A stretch of DNA of 15,936 bases, taken from Pseudomonadales bacterium. Lineage in GTDB: Bacteria; Pseudomonadota; Gammaproteobacteria; Pseudomonadales; Azotimanducaceae. Position 1 is the first letter of the stretch, and the number at the start of each line of letters is the position of its first letter. Positions 6,470-14,768 of the stretch are shown piece by piece. Where the stretch lies: NCBI GenBank assembly GCA_022448765.1, contig JAKUTI010000035.1, positions 1 to 15,936 of the forward strand, given 5' to 3'. The position numbers and the translations under genes were made by a program. The notes under the pieces are model-generated. The model was not told where the DNA came from, ran no database searches, and saw only the letters and a list, made by a program, of their open reading frames with translations.

Positions 6470-7268
6470 AGTTCTCGAATGCTCTTTCGACCATCGGGCG
6501 CCGCTTCCCTTCGGGCACTTTCACCTCGTAGTCGGGGGCTCGTTCCCCCTGAGCCGAAACCATATGCATTAGATGAGCCGCGTTCATGTGCGCTTGGAAC
6601 CCCTGGGTATCCTGCATTTGGTTAACCGCCATTTTGATCATGCGCAGTTGAAACGGATCATTCGTGGCGACGCGTTCTGCGTACTCGAGTACCGAAGCCT
6701 GAAGTTCCGAATCCGGTACGACGCGGTTGACGAGATTGAGTTCGAGGGCCTCCGCTGCATCGATAAAACGGCTCTCGTAAAGAATTTCCTTGGCTTTTCG
6801 GGGATGGATATCCCAAGGAACCGTGAAAAACTGGAAATTTGAACCCAAAAACATCGCGCTCTCGCCGGCGTAGACGATGTCCATCGCGCTCGCAACAATC
6901 CAACCGCCAAAAATGCAATAGCCCTGAACCCCCGCGATTGTGGGTTTCGGGACATTCCGCCAACGCATCGACTTCTCAACAAACTGTTCGCGAGAGTGAT
7001 CGAACTTGCCGCGTATACCCTCCTGTATCGGACGTCTCTGCATGTCTTCGCGTTCTTCCGGTGTGCCCAGATCGTGTCCGCCGGAAAAATGTTCGCCTTG
7101 CCCGAATAACGCGATGACGTGAACATCTCGATCGTTGGACGCGGTTGTAAATGCTTGGTCGAGCTCCTCAAGCAAGCGTCGACTCTGGGCGTTGCGATAC
7201 TTGGGGCGTGCGGTAGTAATTCGTGCAACGCGGTTGATCACCTCGTATTCGATATCCTGAAAACTCAT
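6447..7268 (-). CDS. Crotonase-fold (enoyl-CoA hydratase/isomerase family) protein lacking both catalytic glutamates
   Basis: This 273-residue protein has the crotonase layout. ARPKYRNAQSRRLLEELDQAF (20-40) is the N-terminal block, HFSGGHDLG (61-69) holds the first oxyanion-hole segment, and VQGYCIFGGW (114-123) holds the second. Aligned to rat enoyl-CoA hydratase, the two catalytic glutamates (E144, E164) correspond to I124 and N144, so classic hydration is unlikely. CoA binding and enolate stabilisation should remain, leaving isomerase, hydrolase, decarboxylase or another crotonase chemistry possible. The ATG overlaps the CoA-transferase stop as ATGA and has GGGAGAG upstream, so coupling is strong. 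The C-terminus (KRRPMVERAFENYERQKKR) is a basic helix that may aid trimer contacts. Confidence 0.9.
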   Translation of the reverse strand: MSFQDIEYEVINRVARITTARPKYRNAQSRRLLEELDQAFTTASNDRDVHVIALFGQGEHFSGGHDLGTPEEREDMQRRPIQEGIRGKFDHSREQFVEKSMRWRNVPKPTIAGVQGYCIFGGWIVASAMDIVYAGESAMFLGSNFQFFTVPWDIHPRKAKEILYESRFIDAAEALELNLVNRVVPDSELQASVLEYAERVATNDPFQLRMIKMAVNQMQDTQGFQAHMNAAHLMHMVSAQGERAPDYEVKVPEGKRRPMVERAFENYERQKKR

Positions 7269-9634
7269 CCGGTTATCTCTCCCTTGCCCGTGATTCCTTG
7301 CTTCACCAGCTCTTCGTATCGTGCCCGAGACATCCCTATAAATTCTTCAAACACTTCAAACGAGTGCTGCCCTTGCAACGGCGCTGGTCTTGTTATCCCA
7401 CCCTTAGTTCGACTGAACAGTATTGGCAATCCCGACTGCCACATCGGGCCAGTTTCCGGGTGGTCAACTCGCTCCATGTGGCCTCGTTCGCGTAACTCCG
7501 CATTTACCGCAATGTCCGCGGGATCTAGTACCGGGGCTGCCGGAACACCAAGGCGACAAAGCTCGTTGGCAAGAACGTGTCGTTCACGCGTGATCGTTGC
7601 CGCCGATATAAGGGCATCGACCGTATCCTCGTTCTTCTTGCGTTCCTTGTTGGAAGACCATTCTCGTCCGTCGATTTCAAGAACCTCACAAATCAGTTGC
7701 CAATGCAGCTCAGTTTCGGCCGCTATGGCGATCCATTGATCATCTCCCAAACTTGGATATATTGCGTGAGGCGCGTATAGCGGGTGCCGATTGCCCTGCG
7801 GTCCACGCACGTCACCATTGATTTCGTATTCAAGCCAAGCGTCACCAATAAACGAAAAGTTCGCTTCTTGCATCGATAGATCAACGTATTGTCCTTCTCC
7901 CGTGCGGTCGCGATGCAACAACGCCAGCGCGATTGCAGCAAATCCGCAGAGCCCTGCCACCGGGTCAGGGTACATTTGTCCAGAGTTCTGCGGTTGCTCC
8001 CCCTCATACCCCAAGAGCGACGACATCCCTGATGACGGTTCAATCGTTCCACCAATCCCCGGCACGTTAGCCCATGGTCCCGTCGCGCCATAGGCGGAGA
8101 GGCTCGCAAAAACAATCTCGGGGTTGATCGTCCTTAACGTGTCATACCCCAGCCCAAGTTTGTTCATTACCCGCGGCGAAAAATTCTCGGCAACAAAGTC
8201 AAAGTGCGGACACAAGTCCAAAAATAAATCTTTACCCGCCGACGTCGACAAATCGATGGTCACACAGCGCTTGTTTAAATTGACCGAGTTGTATAGCGGA
8301 CTGCAATTCCATGCATGCCGAGCCGCCTCGTTATCGGCCAAATTACGAGGAATCGGATTTTGGTACGAACCACGCCAACTATCTAGACGATTCCTTACTT
8401 CGACTTGGACAACGTCGGCGCCGAGTAAGGCCAACATTTGCGTCGCATAGGTTCCTGCCCATGCCTGGGTCAAAACCAGTCCGCGAAACCCCGACAAAGG
8501 ACCCTTGCCATGGCCTCCCGACCGCAAGGGGTGAACCGCCATCGGCTCGCGCCGTGCGGGCACAGCGTCGCTCGATTGAGGTTTCCGCATCGCGTGTTTC
8601 AATTCCCAGAGGGACTTCGTGGTCTTGGCAAAAGGTCCAGGGAACCGCACGTTTGATCCGGATGGCGATCGAAAAAATCCGCGAGCTAAGAATTGCGGGT
8701 TATCGGCCATTTCACCCATGCTCAGCACCGGCCCCGCGATAACTCGCTCCGATCCGAGTGCAGCAAATAGATCCATGCGTGTCCAATTCGACATCGCCTC
8801 GGCCACCCGTGTCGCAAAACGTGCCGCGTGCTTAGGCCGAATGCCTGGTTGCTGAAGATCCTCGTCATCGGCTAGGTCGGGAAGGCCTAGCAGGCGCATC
8901 GCCTTCACCCAGAAGACTGGCCGGGATAAAGGCAAAGCAAAATAGCCATCCTTCACCGGCACGGGCCCTTCGTTCATGTTCACTGGCGCGCTTCTTCGTT
9001 GCCACTTGAAGTCGGAGTATTGGTAGCGCAATGGTGCTGGAGACGACGTCGAAACTAAGGTTTCCCACTCGGAAATGTCGATCAGTTGACCCGGCATAGG
9101 GGTGGCAAGTTGCTCGATCAGGGCAGACAAAATAGCGCCAAACGCCAACGTTCCGGCCTGGTAGCTTGCCTGGTAACCGCTACCCTTTAGCGGTGGCCTT
9201 CCGAGAAGACCATTGCAATAGGCCCACCCAGATCGTGCGTAGGCAGTTAGATCATTACCAAGGAAGTTCTTGAGATCCCCAGTCTGTCCGTACGGCGTGA
9301 TCGCACAAACGACGGCGTCCGGATTTTGTTTGAGTAAGCTCTCGCCATCGCCCAGACCGGTGACGATTACGTCGGCTGATCCGATAAGCCGTTTGGCAGC
9401 TTCGGGGCCAACCGACTTTTTGTTGGCAAGTACGTAACCAGCCGTAAGACTGCCGCCACTTGTGTCAAACGGCGGCAACCGTCGGGCCAAATGCCCTTCG
9501 TCAGACTCCACTACGTAAACGTCTGCCCCGTAGTCAGCGAGCAGGCGTGAACACCAAGCTGTCGCTATCCGGTCCCCCACGTCCACAACCCGGACGCCCG
9601 CGAGAGTTGAAGTACCGGCGTCGTTCTCAGCCAT
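7265..9634 (-). CDS. Tandem two-domain class III (CaiB/BaiF) CoA-transferase
   Basis: This 789-residue protein has two consecutive CaiB-type domains. Domain 1 covers about 8-345, with LAGVRVVDVGDRIATAWCSR and GADVYVVES. Domain 2 covers about 380-785, with LSGFRGLVLTQAWAGTYATQ, GADVVQVEV, NKRCVTIDL, VAENFSPRVMNKLGLGY and GQYVDLSMQE. D557 in YPDPVAG of domain 2 aligns with the catalytic Asp of the family. The matching position in domain 1 is S157 (ASYQAG), so domain 1 probably has no transferase activity of its own. Ordinary family members are about 400 residues and dimerise as interlocked rings; this fusion would be an internal pseudo-dimer. The DMSP lyase DddD has the same architecture, but no ddd partner genes are nearby. 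The start lies 20 bp after the hydrolase stop, with a weak GGAA before the ATG. It probably loads the pathway acid onto CoA for the crotonase downstream. Confidence 0.93.
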   Translation of the reverse strand: MAENDAGTSTLAGVRVVDVGDRIATAWCSRLLADYGADVYVVESDEGHLARRLPPFDTSGGSLTAGYVLANKKSVGPEAAKRLIGSADVIVTGLGDGESLLKQNPDAVVCAITPYGQTGDLKNFLGNDLTAYARSGWAYCNGLLGRPPLKGSGYQASYQAGTLAFGAILSALIEQLATPMPGQLIDISEWETLVSTSSPAPLRYQYSDFKWQRRSAPVNMNEGPVPVKDGYFALPLSRPVFWVKAMRLLGLPDLADDEDLQQPGIRPKHAARFATRVAEAMSNWTRMDLFAALGSERVIAGPVLSMGEMADNPQFLARGFFRSPSGSNVRFPGPFAKTTKSLWELKHAMRKPQSSDAVPARREPMAVHPLRSGGHGKGPLSGFRGLVLTQAWAGTYATQMLALLGADVVQVEVRNRLDSWRGSYQNPIPRNLADNEAARHAWNCSPLYNSVNLNKRCVTIDLSTSAGKDLFLDLCPHFDFVAENFSPRVMNKLGLGYDTLRTINPEIVFASLSAYGATGPWANVPGIGGTIEPSSGMSSLLGYEGEQPQNSGQMYPDPVAGLCGFAAIALALLHRDRTGEGQYVDLSMQEANFSFIGDAWLEYEINGDVRGPQGNRHPLYAPHAIYPSLGDDQWIAIAAETELHWQLICEVLEIDGREWSSNKERKKNEDTVDALISAATITRERHVLANELCRLGVPAAPVLDPADIAVNAELRERGHMERVDHPETGPMWQSGLPILFSRTKGGITRPAPLQGQHSFEVFEEFIGMSRARYEELVKQGITGKGEITG

Positions 9635-9654
9635 TGTTCCAAAGGAAATTCAAT

Positions 9655-10521
9655 TCATTCATCTCCCAAAAAATCTGCGACCAGACCAACAAATTCGTCG
9701 AGTTGGTCATGATGCGTCCAATGTCCAGCATCGTCGATTTCGATAAGTTGAACATCGGCAAAATGTTCCAGCGTGCCAGCTTGACCAATGCGATGCGGGT
9801 AGCCTTGCGTCGAATTAATTATGAGCACGGGACAACGTATTCGTTTCCAGAGGTCGATGACGTCCCCACTCGGAATGTCGTACGGCGTGTGAGCGCGCGT
9901 GTAATTATCGAATTTCCAAGTGTACGTCCCATCCTCGTTCTGATTGCTTCCATGCACTGTCAGATGCCGAGCCTGTTGCGGTGATAGATGCGGATTCGTT
10001 TCCTGCATACGCTGAAAAGCTTCTTCCAACGACTCATACCGTCGTGGAACTCTTCCTGCGAGCGAATAATTCGCGTCAACCCATTGCCGGAGTCGCGCGG
10101 CCGGTTCCCCTGAATACCGGCCCGGGTACAGCCCCACTCCTTCAACTATAACAAGTCGCTTCACCAACTCCGGGAATATCCCAGCGTACATGGCTGCAAT
10201 GGTTCCCCCCAATGAGTGAGCGACCACAGTCGTGGGCGCTAGCTCCTGCTGCCTAACAAGTTGTGCCACATCGTAAACGTACTCGAGATGGGTGTACGGG
10301 CTGCCCTTACTCCACTCGGAATCGCCATGACCCCGGAAGTCCGGAGCCACAATGTGGTATCGATCCCGGAAGATTTGTGCGACCCAATCCCAAGTATGAC
10401 AATGGTCGTGAATCCCATGCACTAAGAGCATGCTCTCGGCCGACTCATTCCCCCAATCGAGGTAATGTAATCGGAGCCGTTGAGAAAAGTAGGTGTGTGA
10501 GGTCGGGTTATCGCGTTCCAT
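9655..10521 (-). CDS. Alpha/beta-fold hydrolase
   Basis: This 288-residue single-domain protein is the first gene of the operon. The oxyanion loop is LLVHGIHDHCHTWD (32-45). APDFRGHGDSEW (59-70) and the nucleophile elbow AHSLGG with S103 follow. The catalytic His is H267 in DDAGHWTHHDQ, and the acid is probably in the strand VLIINSTQG before it. A cap region lies between about 130 and 230. No signal peptide is seen, so it is cytosolic. The family covers esterases, C-C bond hydrolases, haloalkane dehalogenases and epoxide hydrolases; the Ser nucleophile favours an esterase, lactonase or C-C hydrolase. The ATG is preceded by GGGGATGG. Its lead position and its divergence from the crotonase at 10716 suggest it acts on the pathway substrate. 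Confidence 0.92.
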   Translation of the reverse strand: MERDNPTSHTYFSQRLRLHYLDWGNESAESMLLVHGIHDHCHTWDWVAQIFRDRYHIVAPDFRGHGDSEWSKGSPYTHLEYVYDVAQLVRQQELAPTTVVAHSLGGTIAAMYAGIFPELVKRLVIVEGVGLYPGRYSGEPAARLRQWVDANYSLAGRVPRRYESLEEAFQRMQETNPHLSPQQARHLTVHGSNQNEDGTYTWKFDNYTRAHTPYDIPSGDVIDLWKRIRCPVLIINSTQGYPHRIGQAGTLEHFADVQLIEIDDAGHWTHHDQLDEFVGLVADFLGDE

Positions 10522-10715
10522 ACCATCCCCGAATCTTTACTGCAGAACTCGCATTTTCAACTGCGCGCCGAGCGACAGCAACGTTATTTGACTATTTGCG
10601 TATCCCTATTTTTTCTCACCTGGCATCGTGTCATGGTCGAGACGTCTGTCCGTGCAGTACCTCGGTCCGTTGAGCACATGCGCTACCATGAAGGCATGCA
10701 TCCAAGGAAAGTGGT
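10522..10715. promoter_or_regulatory. Divergent promoter region between the operon and the plus-strand crotonase
   Basis: This gap of 194 bp must carry the promoters of the five-gene minus-strand operon and of the crotonase at 10716. TTGACT at 10588-10593 on the plus strand is a good -35, but the matching -10 position (TTTTCT, 10611-10616) is poor. On the minus strand, TTGAAA (10555-10560) lies upstream of an AT-rich TAAAGAT, but too close to the ATG to leave room for a normal leader. I see no clear operator palindrome. Confidence 0.4.
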
Positions 10716-11513
10716 ATGACGACCTACGAAAACTTAACCGTGGAAAAAAATGGCTCGGTTGCCACGGTCACGTTCGATCGACCTGATAAAGCCAACGCGC
10801 TCGATCACGCCCATTTGCTAGATATCGAGAATGCCGCGTTGTCGTTTCGCGAAGATCCCGACACGCGAGCCGTCGTTTTCACCGGAAAGGGCAAGCACTT
10901 CTCCTCCGGGGCGGATTTATCGCCAGATCCGGATCCATTGACTACGGGTGCTGGACTCGTATTGCGTCGTCGTCGTGCACGATTAGGAGAGCGAGCGATT
11001 GAGGCGATCTACAACATGGATCAAATCACCATCGCTGCGTGGAACGGCGCCGCGATGGGAGGAGGGGCATGCCTAGCAACGGCCATGGACTTTCGTATTG
11101 GTGCAAGCGACTGCTTCATGCAATACCCGGAAATTTTAATCGGCGTGAATCTGATGTGGAAAAGCCTTCCTCTGATTACTCACCTTGCCGGACCGGCGCG
11201 CGCAAAACGACTGGTCGTCGGCGGAGAACGCGTCGATGCATCGACGCTTCACGATTGGGGCATTCTCGACGCTCTCGTCAGCCGAGAATCGCTGTTGAAA
11301 GAGGCCCTCGCTTGGGCGACGCGTTACGCTGCTCTCGCGCCGATCCCCGCACAAATGATCAAACGGAGCGTGAACGCGATCGTCTCATCCCTCGACACAG
11401 CCGTCATGCACATGGACGTCGATCAAAATATCCTTTCGGCTAACACCGAAGATCGCCAAATCGCGGTGCAAGCCTACCTAGAGAATACCAACCCGTCGTT
11501 CACGGGCAACTAG
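10716..11513 (+). CDS. Enoyl-CoA hydratase/isomerase family protein
   Basis: This 265-residue crotonase has VTFDRPDKANALD (18-30), the first oxyanion segment HFSSGADLS (61-69) and the second one NGAAMGGGACLA (110-121). The second catalytic glutamate of enoyl-CoA hydratase is kept as E139 in YPEILIG; the first is replaced by C119. A single glutamate is the pattern of delta3,delta2-enoyl-CoA isomerases, so isomerase is as likely as hydratase. An Arg-rich run (84-89) encoded partly by four CGT repeats sits in the variable loop that lines the substrate pocket. The ATG has a good Shine-Dalgarno, AAGGAAA, six bases upstream. It is divergent from the hydrolase operon and probably serves the same pathway. 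Confidence 0.93.
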   Translation: MTTYENLTVEKNGSVATVTFDRPDKANALDHAHLLDIENAALSFREDPDTRAVVFTGKGKHFSSGADLSPDPDPLTTGAGLVLRRRRARLGERAIEAIYNMDQITIAAWNGAAMGGGACLATAMDFRIGASDCFMQYPEILIGVNLMWKSLPLITHLAGPARAKRLVVGGERVDASTLHDWGILDALVSRESLLKEALAWATRYAALAPIPAQMIKRSVNAIVSSLDTAVMHMDVDQNILSANTEDRQIAVQAYLENTNPSFTGN

Positions 11514-11549
11514 ATTCCAGCTACTGCAGAACCCGGTTTAAACATACGG

Positions 11550-14500
11550 TCAAGGGACAGGCGCCGACGCTTGCTGTTCTGAATTACGTGAATCCTGTGG
11601 TCCTTTCAAACGCCGCAAGAAAAACGGGGACAGGTCTTCTTCGACAATGGCGACGAGTGCGGGAACAACAAAAAGAATAATCACACTCGCAAACAGAATA
11701 CCAATCGCCAGACTGACCGCCATTGGAATCAGGAACTGTGCACTAATGCTTCGTTCCAAAAGCATCGGGGCTAGTCCGAGAGACGTCGTCGCCGTGGTCA
11801 AGAATATCGCGCGAAACCGTCGTTGCGAAGCTAAGACAATCGCGTCCGTGACGGAAAGGCTCGTCGTCCGCCGAATATTGTTGTACCGATCGATCATCAC
11901 CAGAGAGTCGTTCACGACGACGCCCGTGAGTGCAACCATTCCGAAAATCGATATAAACGAGATGTCGTAGCCAAGTAGCAAATGCCCGATGATCGCACCT
12001 GCCACACCCGCCGGAATGCCCGCGGCAATGATGAGCGGTTGAACATAGCTTTTTAACTCCGCAGCTAATAGCGCGTACATAATGAGTAAGGCGAAAACGA
12101 AGGCACTGAGTATCGATGCCAAATCCTCGGTTTGCTCACGTGAAAAGCCCGCCTTGTCCACTTGCAGCCCGGGAAATTCTCGAACGAGTGCTGGAATCAC
12201 AGCGTTGTCGATCATTGACGTAGCATCCGTCGGCGTCGTGACATCCGAGTCCACCTTCCCTGAAACCGACACAATCCGACGACCGTCGACCCGATTAATT
12301 TCAGAATAACTGCGTGACTCGATGGTTCGAGCCATGGTTGAGAGCGGCGCTTCCGTTCCGTCCGCGAGACGAATTCGCACATTCATTAAGTCACGGGTAC
12401 TGTTTCGTTGGTCTCGGGGATAGCGGACCATCACTTTGAGTTCCTGCCTACCCCGCTGAATTCGATGGACCTCCTCACCAAAAAAATGCTGCCGGAGCTG
12501 CCTAGCGATGTCGGCGGGCGACAATCCTGCCGCTTCACCCGCGCGCGTCAACTCGATGTCGTACTGCCGCTTCCCGGGATTTGCAGAATCCTGCAATTCG
12601 GTCATGCCCTCAATGGTGCCGATTTCCTCCTTAAACACGTCAATCGCACGCATTAGCATCACATCGTCCTGGTGTGATAGCTCGTAATCCACCGACGATC
12701 CGCCGCCGATAAAGTCACTCTGGAACGTCAGACTTTCAGCCCCGGGAATGACCCCAACTTCCGCCCGCCATAAGCGCTCCAGTTCCGCTGCCGACTGTTT
12801 GCGAATCGAATCCGGGTTGAGTTGAATTTGCACCGACGCGATGTGACTTGCAAAGGTCGATCCAGAGGCGCCGCCAGGTCCTCCCGTTCCCAAGCTAATG
12901 CGCCCTCCAATCGTTACCAATGTCGATTCAAACGCCGTGCTACCACTCTGGGCATTAACCTCGTTAGCAGCCGCAGCGATGGCTTCGGAAGCGGAGCGCG
13001 TGATCTCAAACGGTGTCCCGATCGGGAACGTCAGTTGAGCACTAATACGATCCGACTCAAGCGCAGGGAAAAAGACAAATTTAACGGCACCGGATGCGAC
13101 AAGGGTTACCGCCACCAACAAAAGTCCGAACCAGCCCAGCATGGTCAGCCAGCGACGATGGACGGCGTGAGCAATCTTGGGTACTAGCCATTCGTCACGA
13201 AAACGCATGACCCAAGTACCGACTCGTTGCTGAACCATATCCAAGGGATAACGACTCCAGCTTCCCGGATGGGCCAAGTGCGCGGGCAGTATAAAAAACG
13301 CTTCGACTAGCGACATCGTCAACACCACCACCACCACAATCGAAGCATCCTGCATGATCTGCCCAAATGTGCCTGATACGAGTGCGAGCGCGCCAAACGC
13401 TACCATCGTTGTGAGGACACCGACGAAAACCGGGGCAAACACCCCCTTAACACCGTTCACCGCGGCAAGCGTGCCGACATGGCCCGATTCACGCTCCGCC
13501 GCAATGTTTTCTCCAACAACCACCGCATCATCGACAACGACGCCTATTACAATGATCAGGCCAAAAAGGGAGATCATGTTGATGTTGACATCGAATGCGT
13601 CGAAAAAAAGAAACGCTCCCAAGAAGGAAATTGGCACGCCCATAGCGACCCATATGGCGAGCCGGAGGTCCAACATCAAGACCAAAAAAAGAAATACCAA
13701 CACGAAGCCGAGTAAACCGTTTTTCACCAAAAGGCTGATCCGCGACTCGATAAGCACCGTCTGATCCGACAGTACGGCGACATCGATGCCGGCCGGTGGT
13801 TCAAACGTTTGAAGCATCGACCGAATATCGGCCGCAATACCAATGGCATCCTCCGTTTCCGACTTTTGGACTTTCACCACGACACTCTGTCGTCCCTGGT
13901 ATTGATTGATCAGATCGAAATCCGCGAAACCGTCGCGGACTCTCGCAACGTCTCGAAGTCGCAAGATGCTTCCATCGGGGGACGCCCGTAACACGATGTC
14001 GTTAAACTCTCTTCCCGACAAACGTTTCTCGTTCGTGCGCAAAAGCAGGTCACCAGCTTCAGTACGCAGCTCACCCGCCGATAAGTTCAACGACGACACC
14101 TTCACTGCCGCCGCTACTTGGCTCATGGACAGGTCATAACGCCGCAACGCTTCTTCGCTAACCTCAATGGCGATTTCGTAGTCACGGGCACCATCCATCG
14201 ACACCAACGAAATGCTGGGTAAAGCCAGTAGAGCCTGCTCTAGCAGTTCAGCACCCTTCCTCAATTCCATCTCGCCGCCCTCGGACGAAACCACCAAGGC
14301 CATCACGTCGCTGACGGTTTCGGCGATCACTACGTCAGGATTTTCTGCATCCAAAGGAGGGAAATCGGCCAAACGATCAACCGCTGTCTCGATGTCGTTA
14401 CGCACTTTGACGAGGTCGACGCGATCTTTCAGCTCGGCCGATACCACGCCATAGTTTTCCAACGCCGTAGAACGCACCCGGTCAACGCCATCAATGCCGA

Positions 14501-14768
14501 GAATGGCTTCTTCCAACCGCCGCGTGATGCCTTCTTCTACTTCACTTGGTGTAGCGCCTGGATAGGGCACGGAAATACTAGCGATCCCGAGATCCAACGT
14601 AGGAAAAACTTGCGTGGTCAGATTTTTCCAGGCGAAAAAACCACCAATAAGCATCACCAGCATCGTGAGATTAGCGGCCACCGAATTGCCTGCAAGAGCT
14701 GCCAATAAGCGATCTCCACCAGACTTACCGATCACCCCTTTCGAATCGCTTGCTTGGGTCTCACTCAT
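11550..14768 (-). CDS. RND-family efflux permease (inner-membrane pump)
   Basis: This 1072-residue inner-membrane antiporter has the 12-segment RND layout: TM1 at about 29-50, a large periplasmic loop, TM2-TM6 from about 346, TM7, a second large loop, then TM8-TM12 ending before 1042. TM4 carries the proton-relay pair D413-D414 in GVVVDDAVVVGENI, matching AcrB D407-D408. In TM10 the segment GVVVNDSLVMID puts N953-D954 where AcrB has K940-N941, a pattern of a distinct RND subgroup. It should export hydrophobic or amphiphilic compounds with the adaptor encoded just upstream and a TolC-type outer-membrane channel that is not in the window. Its ATG overlaps the adaptor stop by 8 bp and has no own Shine-Dalgarno, which suggests translational coupling. 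The substrate is unknown. Confidence 0.95.
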   Translation of the reverse strand: MSETQASDSKGVIGKSGGDRLLAALAGNSVAANLTMLVMLIGGFFAWKNLTTQVFPTLDLGIASISVPYPGATPSEVEEGITRRLEEAILGIDGVDRVRSTALENYGVVSAELKDRVDLVKVRNDIETAVDRLADFPPLDAENPDVVIAETVSDVMALVVSSEGGEMELRKGAELLEQALLALPSISLVSMDGARDYEIAIEVSEEALRRYDLSMSQVAAAVKVSSLNLSAGELRTEAGDLLLRTNEKRLSGREFNDIVLRASPDGSILRLRDVARVRDGFADFDLINQYQGRQSVVVKVQKSETEDAIGIAADIRSMLQTFEPPAGIDVAVLSDQTVLIESRISLLVKNGLLGFVLVFLFLVLMLDLRLAIWVAMGVPISFLGAFLFFDAFDVNINMISLFGLIIVIGVVVDDAVVVGENIAAERESGHVGTLAAVNGVKGVFAPVFVGVLTTMVAFGALALVSGTFGQIMQDASIVVVVVLTMSLVEAFFILPAHLAHPGSWSRYPLDMVQQRVGTWVMRFRDEWLVPKIAHAVHRRWLTMLGWFGLLLVAVTLVASGAVKFVFFPALESDRISAQLTFPIGTPFEITRSASEAIAAAANEVNAQSGSTAFESTLVTIGGRISLGTGGPGGASGSTFASHIASVQIQLNPDSIRKQSAAELERLWRAEVGVIPGAESLTFQSDFIGGGSSVDYELSHQDDVMLMRAIDVFKEEIGTIEGMTELQDSANPGKRQYDIELTRAGEAAGLSPADIARQLRQHFFGEEVHRIQRGRQELKVMVRYPRDQRNSTRDLMNVRIRLADGTEAPLSTMARTIESRSYSEINRVDGRRIVSVSGKVDSDVTTPTDATSMIDNAVIPALVREFPGLQVDKAGFSREQTEDLASILSAFVFALLIMYALLAAELKSYVQPLIIAAGIPAGVAGAIIGHLLLGYDISFISIFGMVALTGVVVNDSLVMIDRYNNIRRTTSLSVTDAIVLASQRRFRAIFLTTATTSLGLAPMLLERSISAQFLIPMAVSLAIGILFASVIILFVVPALVAIVEEDLSPFFLRRLKGPQDSRNSEQQASAPVP

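Noticed and set aside
6638..7228. Minus-strand frame of 196 codons inside the crotonase gene
   Set aside because: It is in another frame of the same strand as a clear crotonase and its translation has low-complexity Arg/Ser content and no motifs.
7119..7739. Plus-strand frame of 206 codons across the start of the crotonase gene and end of the CoA-transferase
   Set aside because: It lies antisense to two well-supported genes, has no family motif and is a shadow of their codon pattern.
9460..9984. Plus-strand frame of 174 codons over the CoA-transferase start and hydrolase end
   Set aside because: Antisense to two genes with strong family motifs; its translation shows nothing recognisable.
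10965..10976. Four CGT repeats in the plus-strand crotonase gene
   Set aside because: Too short to be a phase-variable tract and in frame as Arg codons; a length change would not shift the frame.
11514..11549. Possible bidirectional terminator between the crotonase and the RND permease
   Set aside because: The 36-bp gap shows no convincing stem-loop.
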